The notes beneath the pieces were generated by a model. It made no database searches, was not told where the DNA came from, and saw nothing but the letters and a program-made list of their open reading frames with translations. Both the position numbers and the translations under genes were made by a program. Positions 1 to 10,176 of a DNA stretch of 64,000 nt are shown in pieces (positions within the stretch are counted from its first letter, which is position 1; every line of letters begins with the position of its first letter). Source of the DNA: Ferrigenium straubiae (lineage in GTDB: Bacteria; Pseudomonadota; Gammaproteobacteria; Burkholderiales; Gallionellaceae); NCBI GenBank assembly GCA_019449655.1, contig JAHQXD010000002.1, positions 166,793-230,792 of the forward strand, read 5' to 3'.

Positions 1-69
1 GCCTTCTTTTTGGTTACTTTTTCTTGGCGACGCAAGAAAAAGTGACTAGCTGCCGGGCTACCCCCGGCG
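1..69. repeat. Two-hairpin intergenic repeat, copy 1
   Basis: Positions 14-26 pair with 33-45 (13 bp, one G-U) around the loop GCGACG. A second short hairpin follows at 52-69 (GCCGGG/CCCGGC). The same layout recurs at 61884-61949, and the last 24 nt are identical there. Positions 87-127 downstream form another G/C-rich inverted repeat (CTCTCCC GCAA GGGGCGAG). No gene is visible in 1-153. Confidence 0.75.
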
Positions 70-153
70 GTGTTGGTTTTGGGTTTACCCCTCTCCCCAA
101 CCCTCTCCCGCAAGGGGCGAGGGGGGTGTTATACCCCAGCAAAATTATCTTGC

Positions 154-1089
154 TTAACGCAAGTTCACCATCGGCTTAAACCCCAACTTCCCCTTCAACC
201 CCTCCGCGCTGCTCCGCGCCGCATCCTGATTCGCATACGGCCCGAGGTGGACGCGGTTGAGGCCGTCCTTGAGGAACACGCTGAGCTGCTTGCCGGCATC
301 GCCCAGCTTGGTGCGCATCTGCGCCATGAAGGTCTCCGCGGCTTCGGGGGTCTTGAACGCGCCGAGCTGCAGGTAGACGTTGCCGGTGGTGGCGGCCGTG
401 GTTGTGGCGGCGGGCGGCGCGCTTGCGGCGGGTGCTTCGGCCTTCGCCAATGGTTTGCTTTCCACTGCATCGGGCTTGGCGAGGGTGTTCACGCTGGCGT
501 CCGGAGTGATGCTCTCGACTTCCACTTCCGAGCTGCCGTTGCCGATGATGCCGAGCTTGTGCGCGGCGGTGTAGGACAGGTCCATCACGCGCTCATGCAG
601 GAAGGGGCCGCGGTCGTTGATGCGCACCACCACGGATTTCTTGCTGGCGGTGTTGGTCACGCGCGCGTAGCTCGGGATCGGCAGGGTGGGGTGCGCGGCG
701 GTCATGCCGTACATGTCGTACACCTCGCCGCTGGAGGTGCGCTGGCCGTGGAATTTCTTGCCGTACCAGGAGGCGATGCCGCGCTCCCTGTAGTTGCCCG
801 CTGAGGTCAGCGGGGTGTAGGTCTTGCCCAGCGCGGTGTAGGGGCGGTTGGCGTAGCGGTGCAGCGGTTCGCTCTTCGGCACGGCGTCGGGAATGGCGTC
901 GAGGTTGGCCGGGGCGTCCGCGCCGGGGCCGTCTCCGGCGAGGTAGCCGCCTCCCTTTGCAGGCGTGCTGCCCCCGTGATCCTCGACCGGCGCGGGGGTG
1001 CTGCGCGTTGCCACCTGGCGCTGCGGCGTGCTGCCGCAGGCGGCGAGGATGAGGGTTGCCAATGCCAAAACCAACACTTGCTTATTCAT
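154..1089 (-). CDS. rlpA: RlpA-type septal ring lytic transglycosylase (lipoprotein)
   Basis: RlpA proteins are outer-membrane lipoproteins that cleave denuded glycan strands at the septum. The 311-aa product begins with a lipoprotein signal (LILAAC, lipidated Cys18). A double-psi beta-barrel domain follows at about residues 100-190, containing RGIASWYGKKFHG and RINDRGPF. The last ~75 residues are a SPOR domain that binds denuded peptidoglycan. A Pro/Ala-rich linker joins the two. It is the last gene of the minus-strand elongasome run, about 20 bp after rodA. Identification is firm; catalytic activity is inferred from the family. Confidence 0.93.
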   Translation of the reverse strand: MNKQVLVLALATLILAACGSTPQRQVATRSTPAPVEDHGGSTPAKGGGYLAGDGPGADAPANLDAIPDAVPKSEPLHRYANRPYTALGKTYTPLTSAGNYRERGIASWYGKKFHGQRTSSGEVYDMYGMTAAHPTLPIPSYARVTNTASKKSVVVRINDRGPFLHERVMDLSYTAAHKLGIIGNGSSEVEVESITPDASVNTLAKPDAVESKPLAKAEAPAASAPPAATTTAATTGNVYLQLGAFKTPEAAETFMAQMRTKLGDAGKQLSVFLKDGLNRVHLGPYANQDAARSSAEGLKGKLGFKPMVNLR

Positions 1090-1108
1090 GCGATCTCCCG
1101 GAAATGCT

Positions 1109-2206
1109 CTATGTTTTAACCAGTTTCTTGTGCGTCTCGATGCTCATCAGCATACCAAAACCCAGCAGCAGGGTCAGCATCGAGGTGCCGCCGTAGCTTA
1201 CCAGCGGCAGCGGTACGCCGACCACCGGCAGGATGCCGCTGACCATGCCCATGTTGACGAAGGCGTAGGTGGCGAAGGTCAGCGTGATGGAGCCCGCCAT
1301 GAGGCGCGTGAAGTAGGTCGAGGCGTTCGCAGTGATGACGAAGCCGCGCGCGATCACGAACAGGTACAGGCTGAGCAGGATCAGGTTGCCGAGCAGGCCG
1401 AACTCTTCCGAGTACACCGCGAAGATGAAGTCGGTGGTGCGCTCCGGCAGGAAATCGAGATGGGTCTGCGTGCCGTCCAGGTAGCCCTTGCCGAGGATGC
1501 CGCCCGAGCCCACCGCGATGGTCGCCTGGATGGTGTGGTAGCCCTTGCCGAGCGCATCCTGCGAGGGGTCGAGCAGCATCAGGATGCGGTGCTTCTGGTA
1601 GTCGTGCAGCATGTTCCACAGGAAGGGGGCGCTGACCGAGGCCGCAACGAATAGCCCGCCCATGATGCGCCAGGAGAGGCCCGCGAGGAACAGCACGTAG
1701 AAGCCGCTCGCGGAGATCAGGATCGCGGTGCCGAGGTCGGGCTGGCGCGCGATCAGCGCCACCGGCATGAGCAGCAGCAGCGCGGCGATGAAGTAGTTCT
1801 TCAGGGTGAGCGTGGCCTCGTGCTTCTCGAAGTACCAGGCCATCATCAGCGGCACGCCGATCTTCATCAGCTCGGACGGCTGGATGGTGGCGATGCCGAG
1901 GTTCAGCCAGCGCCGCGCGCCGTGGCTGATTTCACCGAACAGCGCGACGCCGATGAGCAGCAACATGCCCAGCACATAAATCGGCACGGCGGTGCGCATC
2001 AGGTAATGCAGCGGCAGGTTGGCGATCAGCCACATGCAGGTGAACGCCACGATGATGTTGAGCATCTGGTTCAACGGCTTGCCCCAGCCGGCGTTGTCCG
2101 CGCTGTACAGCACCAGCAGGCTGACCGCCATCAGCAGGCCGATGCCGAGCAGCAGCGGCAGGTCGAGGTGCGCGATGAAGCGCTGCCAGAGCTGGCGCCT
2201 AGTCAT
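1109..2206 (-). CDS. mrdB: RodA, SEDS peptidoglycan glycosyltransferase
   Basis: RodA polymerises lipid II into glycan strands in the lateral-wall elongasome, paired with PBP2. The 365-aa protein is almost entirely hydrophobic helices, about ten membrane spans, the usual size for the family. Conserved SEDS features include the GARRWLNLG stretch, FAVYSEEFG in the large loop and VVGVPLPLVSYGG near the C-terminus. Its start lies inside the end of mrdA (8-bp overlap), so the pair is probably translationally coupled and made in fixed ratio. Confidence 0.96.
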   Translation of the reverse strand: MTRRQLWQRFIAHLDLPLLLGIGLLMAVSLLVLYSADNAGWGKPLNQMLNIIVAFTCMWLIANLPLHYLMRTAVPIYVLGMLLLIGVALFGEISHGARRWLNLGIATIQPSELMKIGVPLMMAWYFEKHEATLTLKNYFIAALLLLMPVALIARQPDLGTAILISASGFYVLFLAGLSWRIMGGLFVAASVSAPFLWNMLHDYQKHRILMLLDPSQDALGKGYHTIQATIAVGSGGILGKGYLDGTQTHLDFLPERTTDFIFAVYSEEFGLLGNLILLSLYLFVIARGFVITANASTYFTRLMAGSITLTFATYAFVNMGMVSGILPVVGVPLPLVSYGGTSMLTLLLGFGMLMSIETHKKLVKT

Positions 2207-4100
2207 GTTCCGCCCCCTCCTTGTCGGCTGCGTCCGGCAGCGGCTGTGGCACCTTGCCGAGCAGGTAGTAGTCCATCACCTTGCGCGCGATCGGCGCTGC
2301 CGTGCCGCCGCCGTGCCCGCCGTTCTCCGCCAGCACCACCAGCGCGATTTTGGGCTGTTCGGCGGGCGCGAAGGCGATGAACCAGGCATGGTCACGGTGC
2401 CGCTCGTCGATCTTGCTCTCGTCGTATTTTTCGCCCTGCTTCATCGCGATCACCTGTGCGGTGCCGGTCTTGCCGGCGATGCGGTAGGGCGCGCCCGCCG
2501 CCGCGCCCGCCGCCGTGCCCCCCGGCTGGTTGACCGCGACCATCGCGCGCTTCACCAGGTCGAGGTGCGCGGGTGGAATCTGCAGGTCGGTCTCCGGCTT
2601 GTTTTCGATCAGGCGGATTTCGTTGCTGCGCGAGTTGCGCACCTCCCTGACCAGATGCGGCTTGTAGCTTACGCCGTTGTTGGCCAGCGTTGCGGTGGCA
2701 TGCGCCAGCTGCAGCGGCGTGACCAGGTTGTAGCCTTGCCCGATGCCGACCGAAACGGTGTCGCCGGCATACCATTTCTGCTGGTAGCGCCGCATCTTCC
2801 ATTCCTGCGAGGGCAGCAGGCCGGAGGTTTCGCCTTCCATGTCCAGGCTGGTCTTCTTGCCGAAGCCGAAGCTCGACAGGAAGCTGAAGATGTTGTCGAT
2901 GCCGAGCTCGTTGGCCAGCCCGTAATAGTAGGTGTCGCAGGACACCACGATGGACTTGAACATGTCCACGCTGCCATGGCCGCCCTGTTTCCAGTCGCGG
3001 TACTGGTGGCCGCTGCCGGGCAGATTGAAGTAACCCGGGTCGCCGATGGTGTGGCCGGGCGAGCGGGTGTTGTAGTGCAGCCCGGCCAGCGCCATGAACG
3101 GCTTGATCGTGGAGCCCGGCGGGTACTGCCCGCGCAGCGCGCGGTTGTTGAGCGGCGTGTCGGGGGAGTTGTTCAGCTCGTCCCAGCTTTGCGTGTCGAT
3201 GCCGTCGATGAACAGGCCGGGGTCGTAGCCGGGCTTGCTGACGAAGGCCAGCACCTCGCCGTTGTTCGGGTCGATCGCCACCAGCGCGCCGCGGTAGTTG
3301 CCGAACGATTGCACCGCGATCTCCTGCAGCTTCGCGTCGATGCTCAGCACCAGCGTGTTGCCGGAAGCCGGCGGGGTGCGCGACAGCATGCGCACCGCGC
3401 GGCCGCCCGAATCCACCTCGACCTGTTCCACGCCGGTCTTGCCGTGCAGCACGCTTTCGTAGCTCTGCTCCAGGCCGGTCTTGCCGATGTAATCCGAGCC
3501 GCGGTAATTGGCGGCGAGGTCGTTTTCCTCGAGTTGCTCCACGTCGGTCTGGTTGATGCGCCCGATATAACCGAGCAGGTGGGACATCTGTTCGCCGTAC
3601 GGGTAATCGCGGAACAGCCGCGCCTTGATCTCGACGCCGGGGAAGCGGTATTGCTGCGCGGCAAAGCGCGCGACTTCCTCGTCGCTGAGCCGGTTGCGGA
3701 TCATCAGGGTTTCGAAGTTGCGCCGTTCGGCGAGCAGCTTGTTGAAGCGCCTGCGATCCTTGGGGGTGATCTCGACCAGCGTGGACAACTCGGCTATCGT
3801 GGCTTCCAGGTCGGCGGTCTTGTTCGGCGTGATCTCCAGCGTGTAGCCGGAGTAGTTGTGCGCCAGCACCACGCCGTTGCGGTCGAGGATCATGCCGCGG
3901 TTCGGGACGATGGGCACGATGGAGATGCGGTTGCTCTCCGCGAGCGTCTGGTAGTAGTCGTGGCGCACCACCTGCAGGTAGAAGAAGCGCAGCAGCAGAA
4001 TCGCCATCAGCACCAGCACGAAGCCGATGCTGATCGCCAGCCGCAGCCGGAAGTAGAAAATTTCGCGCTGATGGTTTTTGAGTTCGACGTGCTTGTTCAT
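2199..4100 (-). CDS. mrdA: Penicillin-binding protein 2 (elongasome transpeptidase)
   Basis: PBP2 crosslinks the glycan made by RodA. The start at 4100 is chosen because its ATG overlaps the mreD stop (ATGA), giving 633 aa. One membrane anchor lies at about 18-42, followed by a pedestal domain and the transpeptidase domain. The active-site SxxK is in GSTIKPF (Ser about 330), and the KTG box is in AGKTGTAQV (Lys about 544). The longer frame to 4196 runs into mreD and lacks the conserved N-terminus. Gene order mreBCD-mrdA-rodA is typical of proteobacteria. Confidence 0.96.
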   Translation of the reverse strand: MNKHVELKNHQREIFYFRLRLAISIGFVLVLMAILLLRFFYLQVVRHDYYQTLAESNRISIVPIVPNRGMILDRNGVVLAHNYSGYTLEITPNKTADLEATIAELSTLVEITPKDRRRFNKLLAERRNFETLMIRNRLSDEEVARFAAQQYRFPGVEIKARLFRDYPYGEQMSHLLGYIGRINQTDVEQLEENDLAANYRGSDYIGKTGLEQSYESVLHGKTGVEQVEVDSGGRAVRMLSRTPPASGNTLVLSIDAKLQEIAVQSFGNYRGALVAIDPNNGEVLAFVSKPGYDPGLFIDGIDTQSWDELNNSPDTPLNNRALRGQYPPGSTIKPFMALAGLHYNTRSPGHTIGDPGYFNLPGSGHQYRDWKQGGHGSVDMFKSIVVSCDTYYYGLANELGIDNIFSFLSSFGFGKKTSLDMEGETSGLLPSQEWKMRRYQQKWYAGDTVSVGIGQGYNLVTPLQLAHATATLANNGVSYKPHLVREVRNSRSNEIRLIENKPETDLQIPPAHLDLVKRAMVAVNQPGGTAAGAAAGAPYRIAGKTGTAQVIAMKQGEKYDESKIDERHRDHAWFIAFAPAEQPKIALVVLAENGGHGGGTAAPIARKVMDYYLLGKVPQPLPDAADKEGAEHD

Positions 4101-4609
4101 TCGCGATCCACACGCATCTGCCGCACCGCGTGGAACATGAGGCTGAGCGGCACCCACAGCAGGGTCGAGGTCAGGCAGCCGAGGAAGTACGGCCACACCA
4201 CGTAGCCGTTGACCTGCCAGTGCACCAGCGCATAGGCCAGATACGTCAGTGCCAGGATGCCGAACACCTGCGTGGTCTGCTGGCGCAGGTCGAACATCTG
4301 CAGGCGGTTATGCAGCGTCACGCCGCCGAAGGCAAGCAGGGTGTAGGCGAGCGCATGCTGGCCGAACAGGCTGGCATCGGCCACGTCGGCGAGGATGCCG
4401 ACCGCCCAGGCCAGTCCGATGCCGATGCGCGCCGGCTTGTGCGTGCACCAGTACAGCATCACCACGGCGACGAAGTCCGGGCGCAGCATCAGCCAGATGC
4501 CCTTCCATGGCAGGCCGTTGAGGAACAGCGCGAGCAGCACGCTGAACACGATCAGGGTATTGCTGACCGGGCGCTGGATTTCGGGATGGGCAGGGGCGAG
4601 GTAGGGCAT
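4097..4609 (-). CDS. mreD: Rod shape-determining protein MreD
   Basis: MreD is a small inner-membrane partner of MreC in the elongasome. The 170-aa protein has about five hydrophobic helices and MreD-like motifs such as RPDFVAVVMLYWCTH and GLAWAVGILADV. Its start codon overlaps the mreC stop (TAATG) and its stop overlaps mrdA (ATGA), indicating coupled translation across the operon. Confidence 0.93.
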   Translation of the reverse strand: MPYLAPAHPEIQRPVSNTLIVFSVLLALFLNGLPWKGIWLMLRPDFVAVVMLYWCTHKPARIGIGLAWAVGILADVADASLFGQHALAYTLLAFGGVTLHNRLQMFDLRQQTTQVFGILALTYLAYALVHWQVNGYVVWPYFLGCLTSTLLWVPLSLMFHAVRQMRVDRE

Positions 4610-5514
4610 TATTTCTTCTGCTTCGATTTCGAAGGTTGCGGCGCCGCGGGCTCTTCAGCCGGAGGCTCAGGCAGCCTGGGCAGGCCGGACAGGATCAGCA
4701 GGTGGCGGTGGTTGTCCACGCCGGCCACCGGCAGACAGGTGATGCGCGCAAAGGGGTAGGCCGGGTCGCGCTCGATCTTCACCACCCTGGCGACCGGGAT
4801 GCCCGGCGGATAGACGCCGTCGATACCCGAGGTGACCAGCGTGTCGCCATCCTGGATGTCGGAGCTGATCGGCATGTAGCGCAGCGACAACTGGCTGGTG
4901 TCGCCTGCGCCGAACACGATGGTGCGCAAGCCGTTGCGCAGCACCTGCACCGGCACGGCATGGTCCTTTTCGGTGATCAGCGTGACTTCGGAAAGCCAGG
5001 GGTGGACGCGGGTAATCTGGCCGACGATGCCGATATCGTCGATGACCACCCGCCCGATCTGCACGCCGGCATTCGCGCCCTTGTCGATGAGCACCTTGCG
5101 CTTGAATACGTCGCGCTCGGCATACACGATCTCGGCCGCCAGCGTGGCTGGGGCGCCGCGTTGCGGCAGGGCGAGCAGGCTGCGCAACTGGCTGTTCTCC
5201 TGCTGCAACGCCTGCAATTGTGACAGCTGCGCCGCATCGTGGTCATGCTGCTGGTGCAGCGCCCGGTTGTTTTCCACCAGATGCTGCTGGGTGGTCAGGA
5301 AATCGCCGGCCTGCTGCCACAGCACGCCAGGCAGGGTTGCCAGACGCTGTATCGGCGAGACCAGCACGGACAGCGCGCTGCGCGTGGATTCCAGGTAGCG
5401 GTAGCGCGCGTCGATGAACAGCAGCAGCAGGGAGAGCACTGCGAAGAACACCAGCCGCACCGCAGGGCTGGGGCCGCGATTGAAGAATTGCAGGGATTGG
5501 GTGTTGTCTGTCAA
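4609..5514 (-). CDS. mreC: Rod shape-determining protein MreC
   Basis: MreC is a bitopic periplasmic scaffold that activates PBP2. The 301-aa protein has one N-terminal membrane span (about 17-36), a coiled-coil segment (about 65-110, rich in Leu/Gln/His) and the beta-rich MreC core with IGRVVIDDIGIVGQI and TSGIDGVYPPGIPVA. The C-terminus is a Pro/Glu/Lys tail. It follows mreB by about 40 bp and is joined to mreD by a TAATG overlap. Confidence 0.95.
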   Translation of the reverse strand: MTDNTQSLQFFNRGPSPAVRLVFFAVLSLLLLFIDARYRYLESTRSALSVLVSPIQRLATLPGVLWQQAGDFLTTQQHLVENNRALHQQHDHDAAQLSQLQALQQENSQLRSLLALPQRGAPATLAAEIVYAERDVFKRKVLIDKGANAGVQIGRVVIDDIGIVGQITRVHPWLSEVTLITEKDHAVPVQVLRNGLRTIVFGAGDTSQLSLRYMPISSDIQDGDTLVTSGIDGVYPPGIPVARVVKIERDPAYPFARITCLPVAGVDNHRHLLILSGLPRLPEPPAEEPAAPQPSKSKQKK

Positions 5515-5555
5515 CGACTTTCCATCGCGGCTTTACGGGGTGTTGCGCTTAACAA

Positions 5556-6614
<1,059 letters not shown>

Positions 6615-6681
6615 TCAAAGAGGTGTGCCGATAAACCCCTTTATGATACCCTATCGGCCTTGTTTCAATAAAGTTTTTGCC

Positions 6682-6969
6682 ATGTTTTTAACCACCCAAG
6701 ATGTAGAAAAAGTCGCCCGTCTGGCGCGGCTGGCGATGAGCGATGCGGAAATCGAAACCGCCCGCTCGCAACTATCCGGCATTTTTTCCCTGATCGAGGA
6801 AATGCAGGCCGTCGATACCTCGGGCATCACCCCGATGTCGCACGCACAGGACGTATCGCAGCGGCTGCGCGAGGACGTTGTGACGGAAACCAACCAGCGC
6901 GAACTGTTCCAGGCTATCGCGCCGCAAGTCGAGGCGGGGTTGTACCTCGTCCCCAAGGTCATCGAATGA
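6682..6969 (+). CDS. gatC: Asp/Glu-tRNA(Asn/Gln) amidotransferase subunit C
   Basis: GatC stabilises the GatAB complex that amidates misacylated Glu-tRNA(Gln) and Asp-tRNA(Asn). The ATG at 6682 gives 95 aa starting MFLTTQDVEKVARLARL, the family's usual N-terminus and length; the open frame further upstream lacks conservation. It is followed by gatA after a gap filled with an inverted repeat. Confidence 0.94.
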   Translation: MFLTTQDVEKVARLARLAMSDAEIETARSQLSGIFSLIEEMQAVDTSGITPMSHAQDVSQRLREDVVTETNQRELFQAIAPQVEAGLYLVPKVIE

Positions 6970-7001
6970 TGCGAAACGTGACTCGCCATTTCATGGCTCA
7001 A

Positions 7002-7059
7002 GTGAAACGTGAAACGCAGAACCGGGCTTCCGTTTCATGTTTCACGTTTCACGTTTCAC
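7002..7059. repeat. Inverted repeat between gatC and gatA
   Basis: The 15-mer GTGAAACGTGAAACG at 7002-7016 is exactly complementary to CGTTTCACGTTTCAC at 7045-7059. The right arm sits in a tandem run of the unit GTTTCAC/T, and a further GAAACGTGA lies at 6973-6981. The transcript could form a 15-bp stem ahead of the gatA ribosome site. Confidence 0.7.
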
Positions 7060-7075
7060 CCAATCACAAGCAGAT

Positions 7076-8530
7076 ATGATAAACGCAAGCATCAAACAAC
7101 TTTCCGCAGCCCTCGCTGCAAAGAAGATTTCCAGCGTCGAACTCACGCAACTCTATCTCGACCGCATCGCGAGGCTCAACCCTGAGCTCAACGCCTACAT
7201 CACGGTGAATCCGGAAATGTCGCTGGCGCAGGCGCGCGCGGCCGATGCGCGCATCGCCGCCGGCAATGCGGAGGCGCTGACCGGTATTCCGGTCGCGCAG
7301 AAGGACATCTTCTGCGCCAAGGGCTGGCTCACCACCTGCGGCTCGAAGATGCTGCACAACTTCGTCTCGCCCTACGACGCGCATGTCATCGAGCAGTTCA
7401 ACCGCGCGGGCGCGGTGAACCTCGGCAAGACCAATATGGACGAGTTCGCGATGGGTTCGTCGAACGAGACCTCCTTTTACGGCCCGGTGAAGAATCCATG
7501 GGACCGGGCGCGCGTGCCGGGGGGTTCCTCCGGCGGCACGGCGGCGGCGGTCGCCGCACGGCTGTGCGCGGCGGCGACCGGCACCGATACTGGCGGCTCG
7601 ATCCGCCAGCCCGCCTCGCTGTGTGGTATCTCCGGCCTCAAGCCCACCTACGGCGTGTGTTCGCGCTACGGCATGATCGCCTTTGCATCCAGCCTCGACC
7701 AGGCTGGCCCGATGGGGCGCAGCGCGGAAGACCTCGCCTTGATGCTCAGCACCATGGCTGGATTCGACGAGCGCGATTCGACCAGCCTGCAACGCGACAA
7801 GGACGACTATGCGCGTGACTTGGATAAGCCGCTCAACGGCCTGCGCATCGGCCTGCCCAGGGAATTCTTCTCCGAGGGAATGGGCAGCGACGTGGCGCAG
7901 GCCGTGGAGGCAGCGATCGCCGAATACAAGAGACTCGGCGCGACCGTGGTCGAAATCGGCCTGCCGAATTCGAAGCTTTCCGTGCCGGTGTATTACGTGC
8001 TCGCCCCCGCAGAGGCATCAAGCAACCTGTCGCGCTTCGACGGCGTGCGCTACGGTTACCGCGCACCGGAATATTCCGACCTGACCGATATGTACGAGAA
8101 GAGCCGCGCGCAGGGCTTCGGCGCGGAGGTGAAGCGCCGCATCATGATCGGCACCTACGTGCTCTCTCACGGCTACTACGACGCCTACTACCTGCAGGCG
8201 CAGAAGATCCGCCGCCTCATCGCGCAGGATTTCAGCGAGGCGTTCAAGCAGTGCGACGTGATCATGGGGCCGACCGCGCCGTCCACGGCCTTCAATCTGG
8301 GCGAGAAGAGTGACGACCCGGTGCAGATGTACCTCTCCGACATCTATACGATTGCGGTGAACCTCGCCGGCCTGCCCGGCATGTCGATTCCCTGCGGCTT
8401 CGGGGAAAACAACATGCCGGTTGGCCTGCAGATCATCGGCAACTATTTCGAGGAGGCGCGCATGCTCAACGTCGCGCACCAATATCAACTGGCGACCGAC
8501 TGGCACAGCCGCGCGCCGCAAGGAATTTAA
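7076..8530 (+). CDS. gatA: Asp/Glu-tRNA(Asn/Gln) amidotransferase subunit A
   Basis: GatA is the glutaminase/amidase subunit that releases ammonia for the transamidation. The start at 7076 (MINASIKQL) gives 484 aa. The amidase signature is complete: catalytic Lys in VAQKDIFC, the Ser-cisSer pair in [14 protein letters not shown], and [13 protein letters not shown]. The gene ends 9 bp before gatB, with which it forms one operon. Confidence 0.96.
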   Translation: MINASIKQLSAALAAKKISSVELTQLYLDRIARLNPELNAYITVNPEMSLAQARAADARIAAGNAEALTGIPVAQKDIFCAKGWLTTCGSKMLHNFVSPYDAHVIEQFNRAGAVNLGKTNMDEFAMGSSNETSFYGPVKNPWDRARVPGGSSGGTAAAVAARLCAAATGTDTGGSIRQPASLCGISGLKPTYGVCSRYGMIAFASSLDQAGPMGRSAEDLALMLSTMAGFDERDSTSLQRDKDDYARDLDKPLNGLRIGLPREFFSEGMGSDVAQAVEAAIAEYKRLGATVVEIGLPNSKLSVPVYYVLAPAEASSNLSRFDGVRYGYRAPEYSDLTDMYEKSRAQGFGAEVKRRIMIGTYVLSHGYYDAYYLQAQKIRRLIAQDFSEAFKQCDVIMGPTAPSTAFNLGEKSDDPVQMYLSDIYTIAVNLAGLPGMSIPCGFGENNMPVGLQIIGNYFEEARMLNVAHQYQLATDWHSRAPQGI

Positions 8531-8539
8531 GGAAGCGCC

Positions 8540-9988
8540 ATGACCTGGGAAATCGTCATCGGGCTGGAAGTGCACGCGCAGCTTTCGACCAGCAGCAAGA
8601 TATTCTGCGGTGCATCGACCGCGTTCGGCGCGGAGCCCAACACGCAGGCCGATGCGGTGAGCCTCGCATTGCCCGGCGTGCTGCCGGTATTGAACAAGGG
8701 CGCGGTGGAGCGCGCGATCCGGTTCGGCCTCGCCACCGGCGCGCATCTCGCGCCGCGCTCGGTGTTCGCGCGCAAGAATTACTTCTATCCCGACCTGCCC
8801 AAGGGCTACCAGATCAGCCAGTTCGACCTGCCGGTGGTCGGTAACGGACAGCTCGTGATCCAGGTGCCCGCGCAGGGCAATAGCCCGGCCTACGAGAAGA
8901 CCGTGCGCATCACGCGCGCGCATCTCGAGGAGGACGCGGGCAAGTCGCTGCACGAGGACTTCCACGGCATGACAGGCATCGACCTGAACCGCGCGGGCAC
9001 GCCGCTGCTGGAGATCGTCTCCGAGCCGGACATGCGCAGCGCCGCCGAGGCGGTGGCCTACGCGAAGGCGCTGCACACGCTGGTGCAGTGGATCGGCATC
9101 TGCGACGGCAACATGCAGGAGGGCTCGTTCCGCTGCGATGCCAACGTGTCGGTGCACAAGCCAGGCACGCCGTTCGGCACGCGGCGCGAGATCAAGAACC
9201 TCAACTCGTTCCGCTTCCTCGAACAGGCGATCAACTACGAAGTGCAATGGCAGATCGACAAGCTGGAGGGCGGCGGCGCGATCCAGCAGGCCACCGTGCT
9301 GTTCGACCCGGACAAGGGCGAGACGCGCATGATGCGCACCAAGGAGGAGGCGCACGACTACCGCTACTTCCCCGACCCCGACCTGCTGCCGCTGGAGATT
9401 TCGCCGCAGTGGATTGAAGAGGTACGCGCCACGCTGCCCGAATTGCCGCACACCAAGCAGGAACGCTACGCGGGTGAGCTCGGGCTGTCCGCCTATGACG
9501 CCAGCCTGCTCACTTCATCGCGCGAGATGGCGGATTTTTTCGAGGCCGCGCTCGGCGAAGCGCCGGGGCAGGCGAAGGCTTGCGCCAACTGGCTCATCGG
9601 CGAGGTGAGCGCTCAGCTCAACCGCGATGGCCTCGACATGAGGCAGTGCCCGATCAGCGCAAAGCAACTCGGCGGCATGCTGAAGCGCATCAGTGATGGC
9701 ACCATCTCCAACTCCGGCGCGAAGGAAGTGTTCCGCGCGATGTGGGTCGAAGGCGGTGAGGCCGATGCGATCATCGAGGCCAAGGGGCTCAAGCAGGTCT
9801 CCGACAGCGGCGCGATCGAGGCGCTGGTGGATGAGATCATCGCGGCCAACGCAGACAAGGTGGCGGAATACCGCAGCGGCAAGGACAAGCTGTTCGGTTT
9901 CTTCGTCGGCCTCGCGATGAAGGCCAGCAAGGGCAAGGCCAATCCGGCGCAGTTGAACGATATCCTGAAGAAGAAGCTGGCGGGTTAG
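8540..9988 (+). CDS. gatB: Asp/Glu-tRNA(Asn/Gln) amidotransferase subunit B
   Basis: GatB binds the misacylated tRNA and activates its side chain with ATP. The 482-aa protein starts with the conserved [13 protein letters not shown] and carries [12 protein letters not shown] and [19 protein letters not shown] from the kinase-like core. The C-terminal YqeY-like tail (from about 420) binds tRNA. An organism with GatCAB usually makes Gln-tRNA and/or Asn-tRNA indirectly. Confidence 0.97.
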   Translation: MTWEIVIGLEVHAQLSTSSKIFCGASTAFGAEPNTQADAVSLALPGVLPVLNKGAVERAIRFGLATGAHLAPRSVFARKNYFYPDLPKGYQISQFDLPVVGNGQLVIQVPAQGNSPAYEKTVRITRAHLEEDAGKSLHEDFHGMTGIDLNRAGTPLLEIVSEPDMRSAAEAVAYAKALHTLVQWIGICDGNMQEGSFRCDANVSVHKPGTPFGTRREIKNLNSFRFLEQAINYEVQWQIDKLEGGGAIQQATVLFDPDKGETRMMRTKEEAHDYRYFPDPDLLPLEISPQWIEEVRATLPELPHTKQERYAGELGLSAYDASLLTSSREMADFFEAALGEAPGQAKACANWLIGEVSAQLNRDGLDMRQCPISAKQLGGMLKRISDGTISNSGAKEVFRAMWVEGGEADAIIEAKGLKQVSDSGAIEALVDEIIAANADKVAEYRSGKDKLFGFFVGLAMKASKGKANPAQLNDILKKKLAG

Positions 9989-9993
9989 GGGAA

Positions 9994-10156
9994 GGCTGAA
10001 TAAGTCCGTTCGCCCTGAGCCTGATGGAACTACTAGCCATCCGACTAGGCGGCCAAGAAACGCCCGCCAAGTCGTTGGTTATGTCGAAGGGCGTGTTTTA
10101 CAACTTGCTGATTTATTCAGCCTCCATTCATGGTTCGACAAGCTCACCACGAACGG
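9994..10156. repeat. REP-like element, interrupted by a 60-bp insert
   Basis: The left half at 10007-10023 (CCGTTCGCCCTGAGCCT) and right half at 10131-10156 match the compact element at 32760-32817. The expected junction GCCTG|TCGAAGGGC is split by 60 extra bases (10025-10084). Flanking arms GGCTGAATAA (9994-10003) and TTATTCAGCC (10113-10122) are exact inverted repeats. No gene lies in 9989-10176. Confidence 0.7.
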
Positions 10157-10176
10157 AGGACTTGTTCAGCGGCTCC

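Noticed and set aside
2019..4205. A 728-codon open frame antisense to mrdA
   Set aside because: It is the complement-frame shadow of a GC-rich gene (Val/Arg/His/Gln-rich, no motifs); mrdA on the other strand has complete PBP2 motifs. The same applies to long opposite frames under argS, hemL and cbbO.
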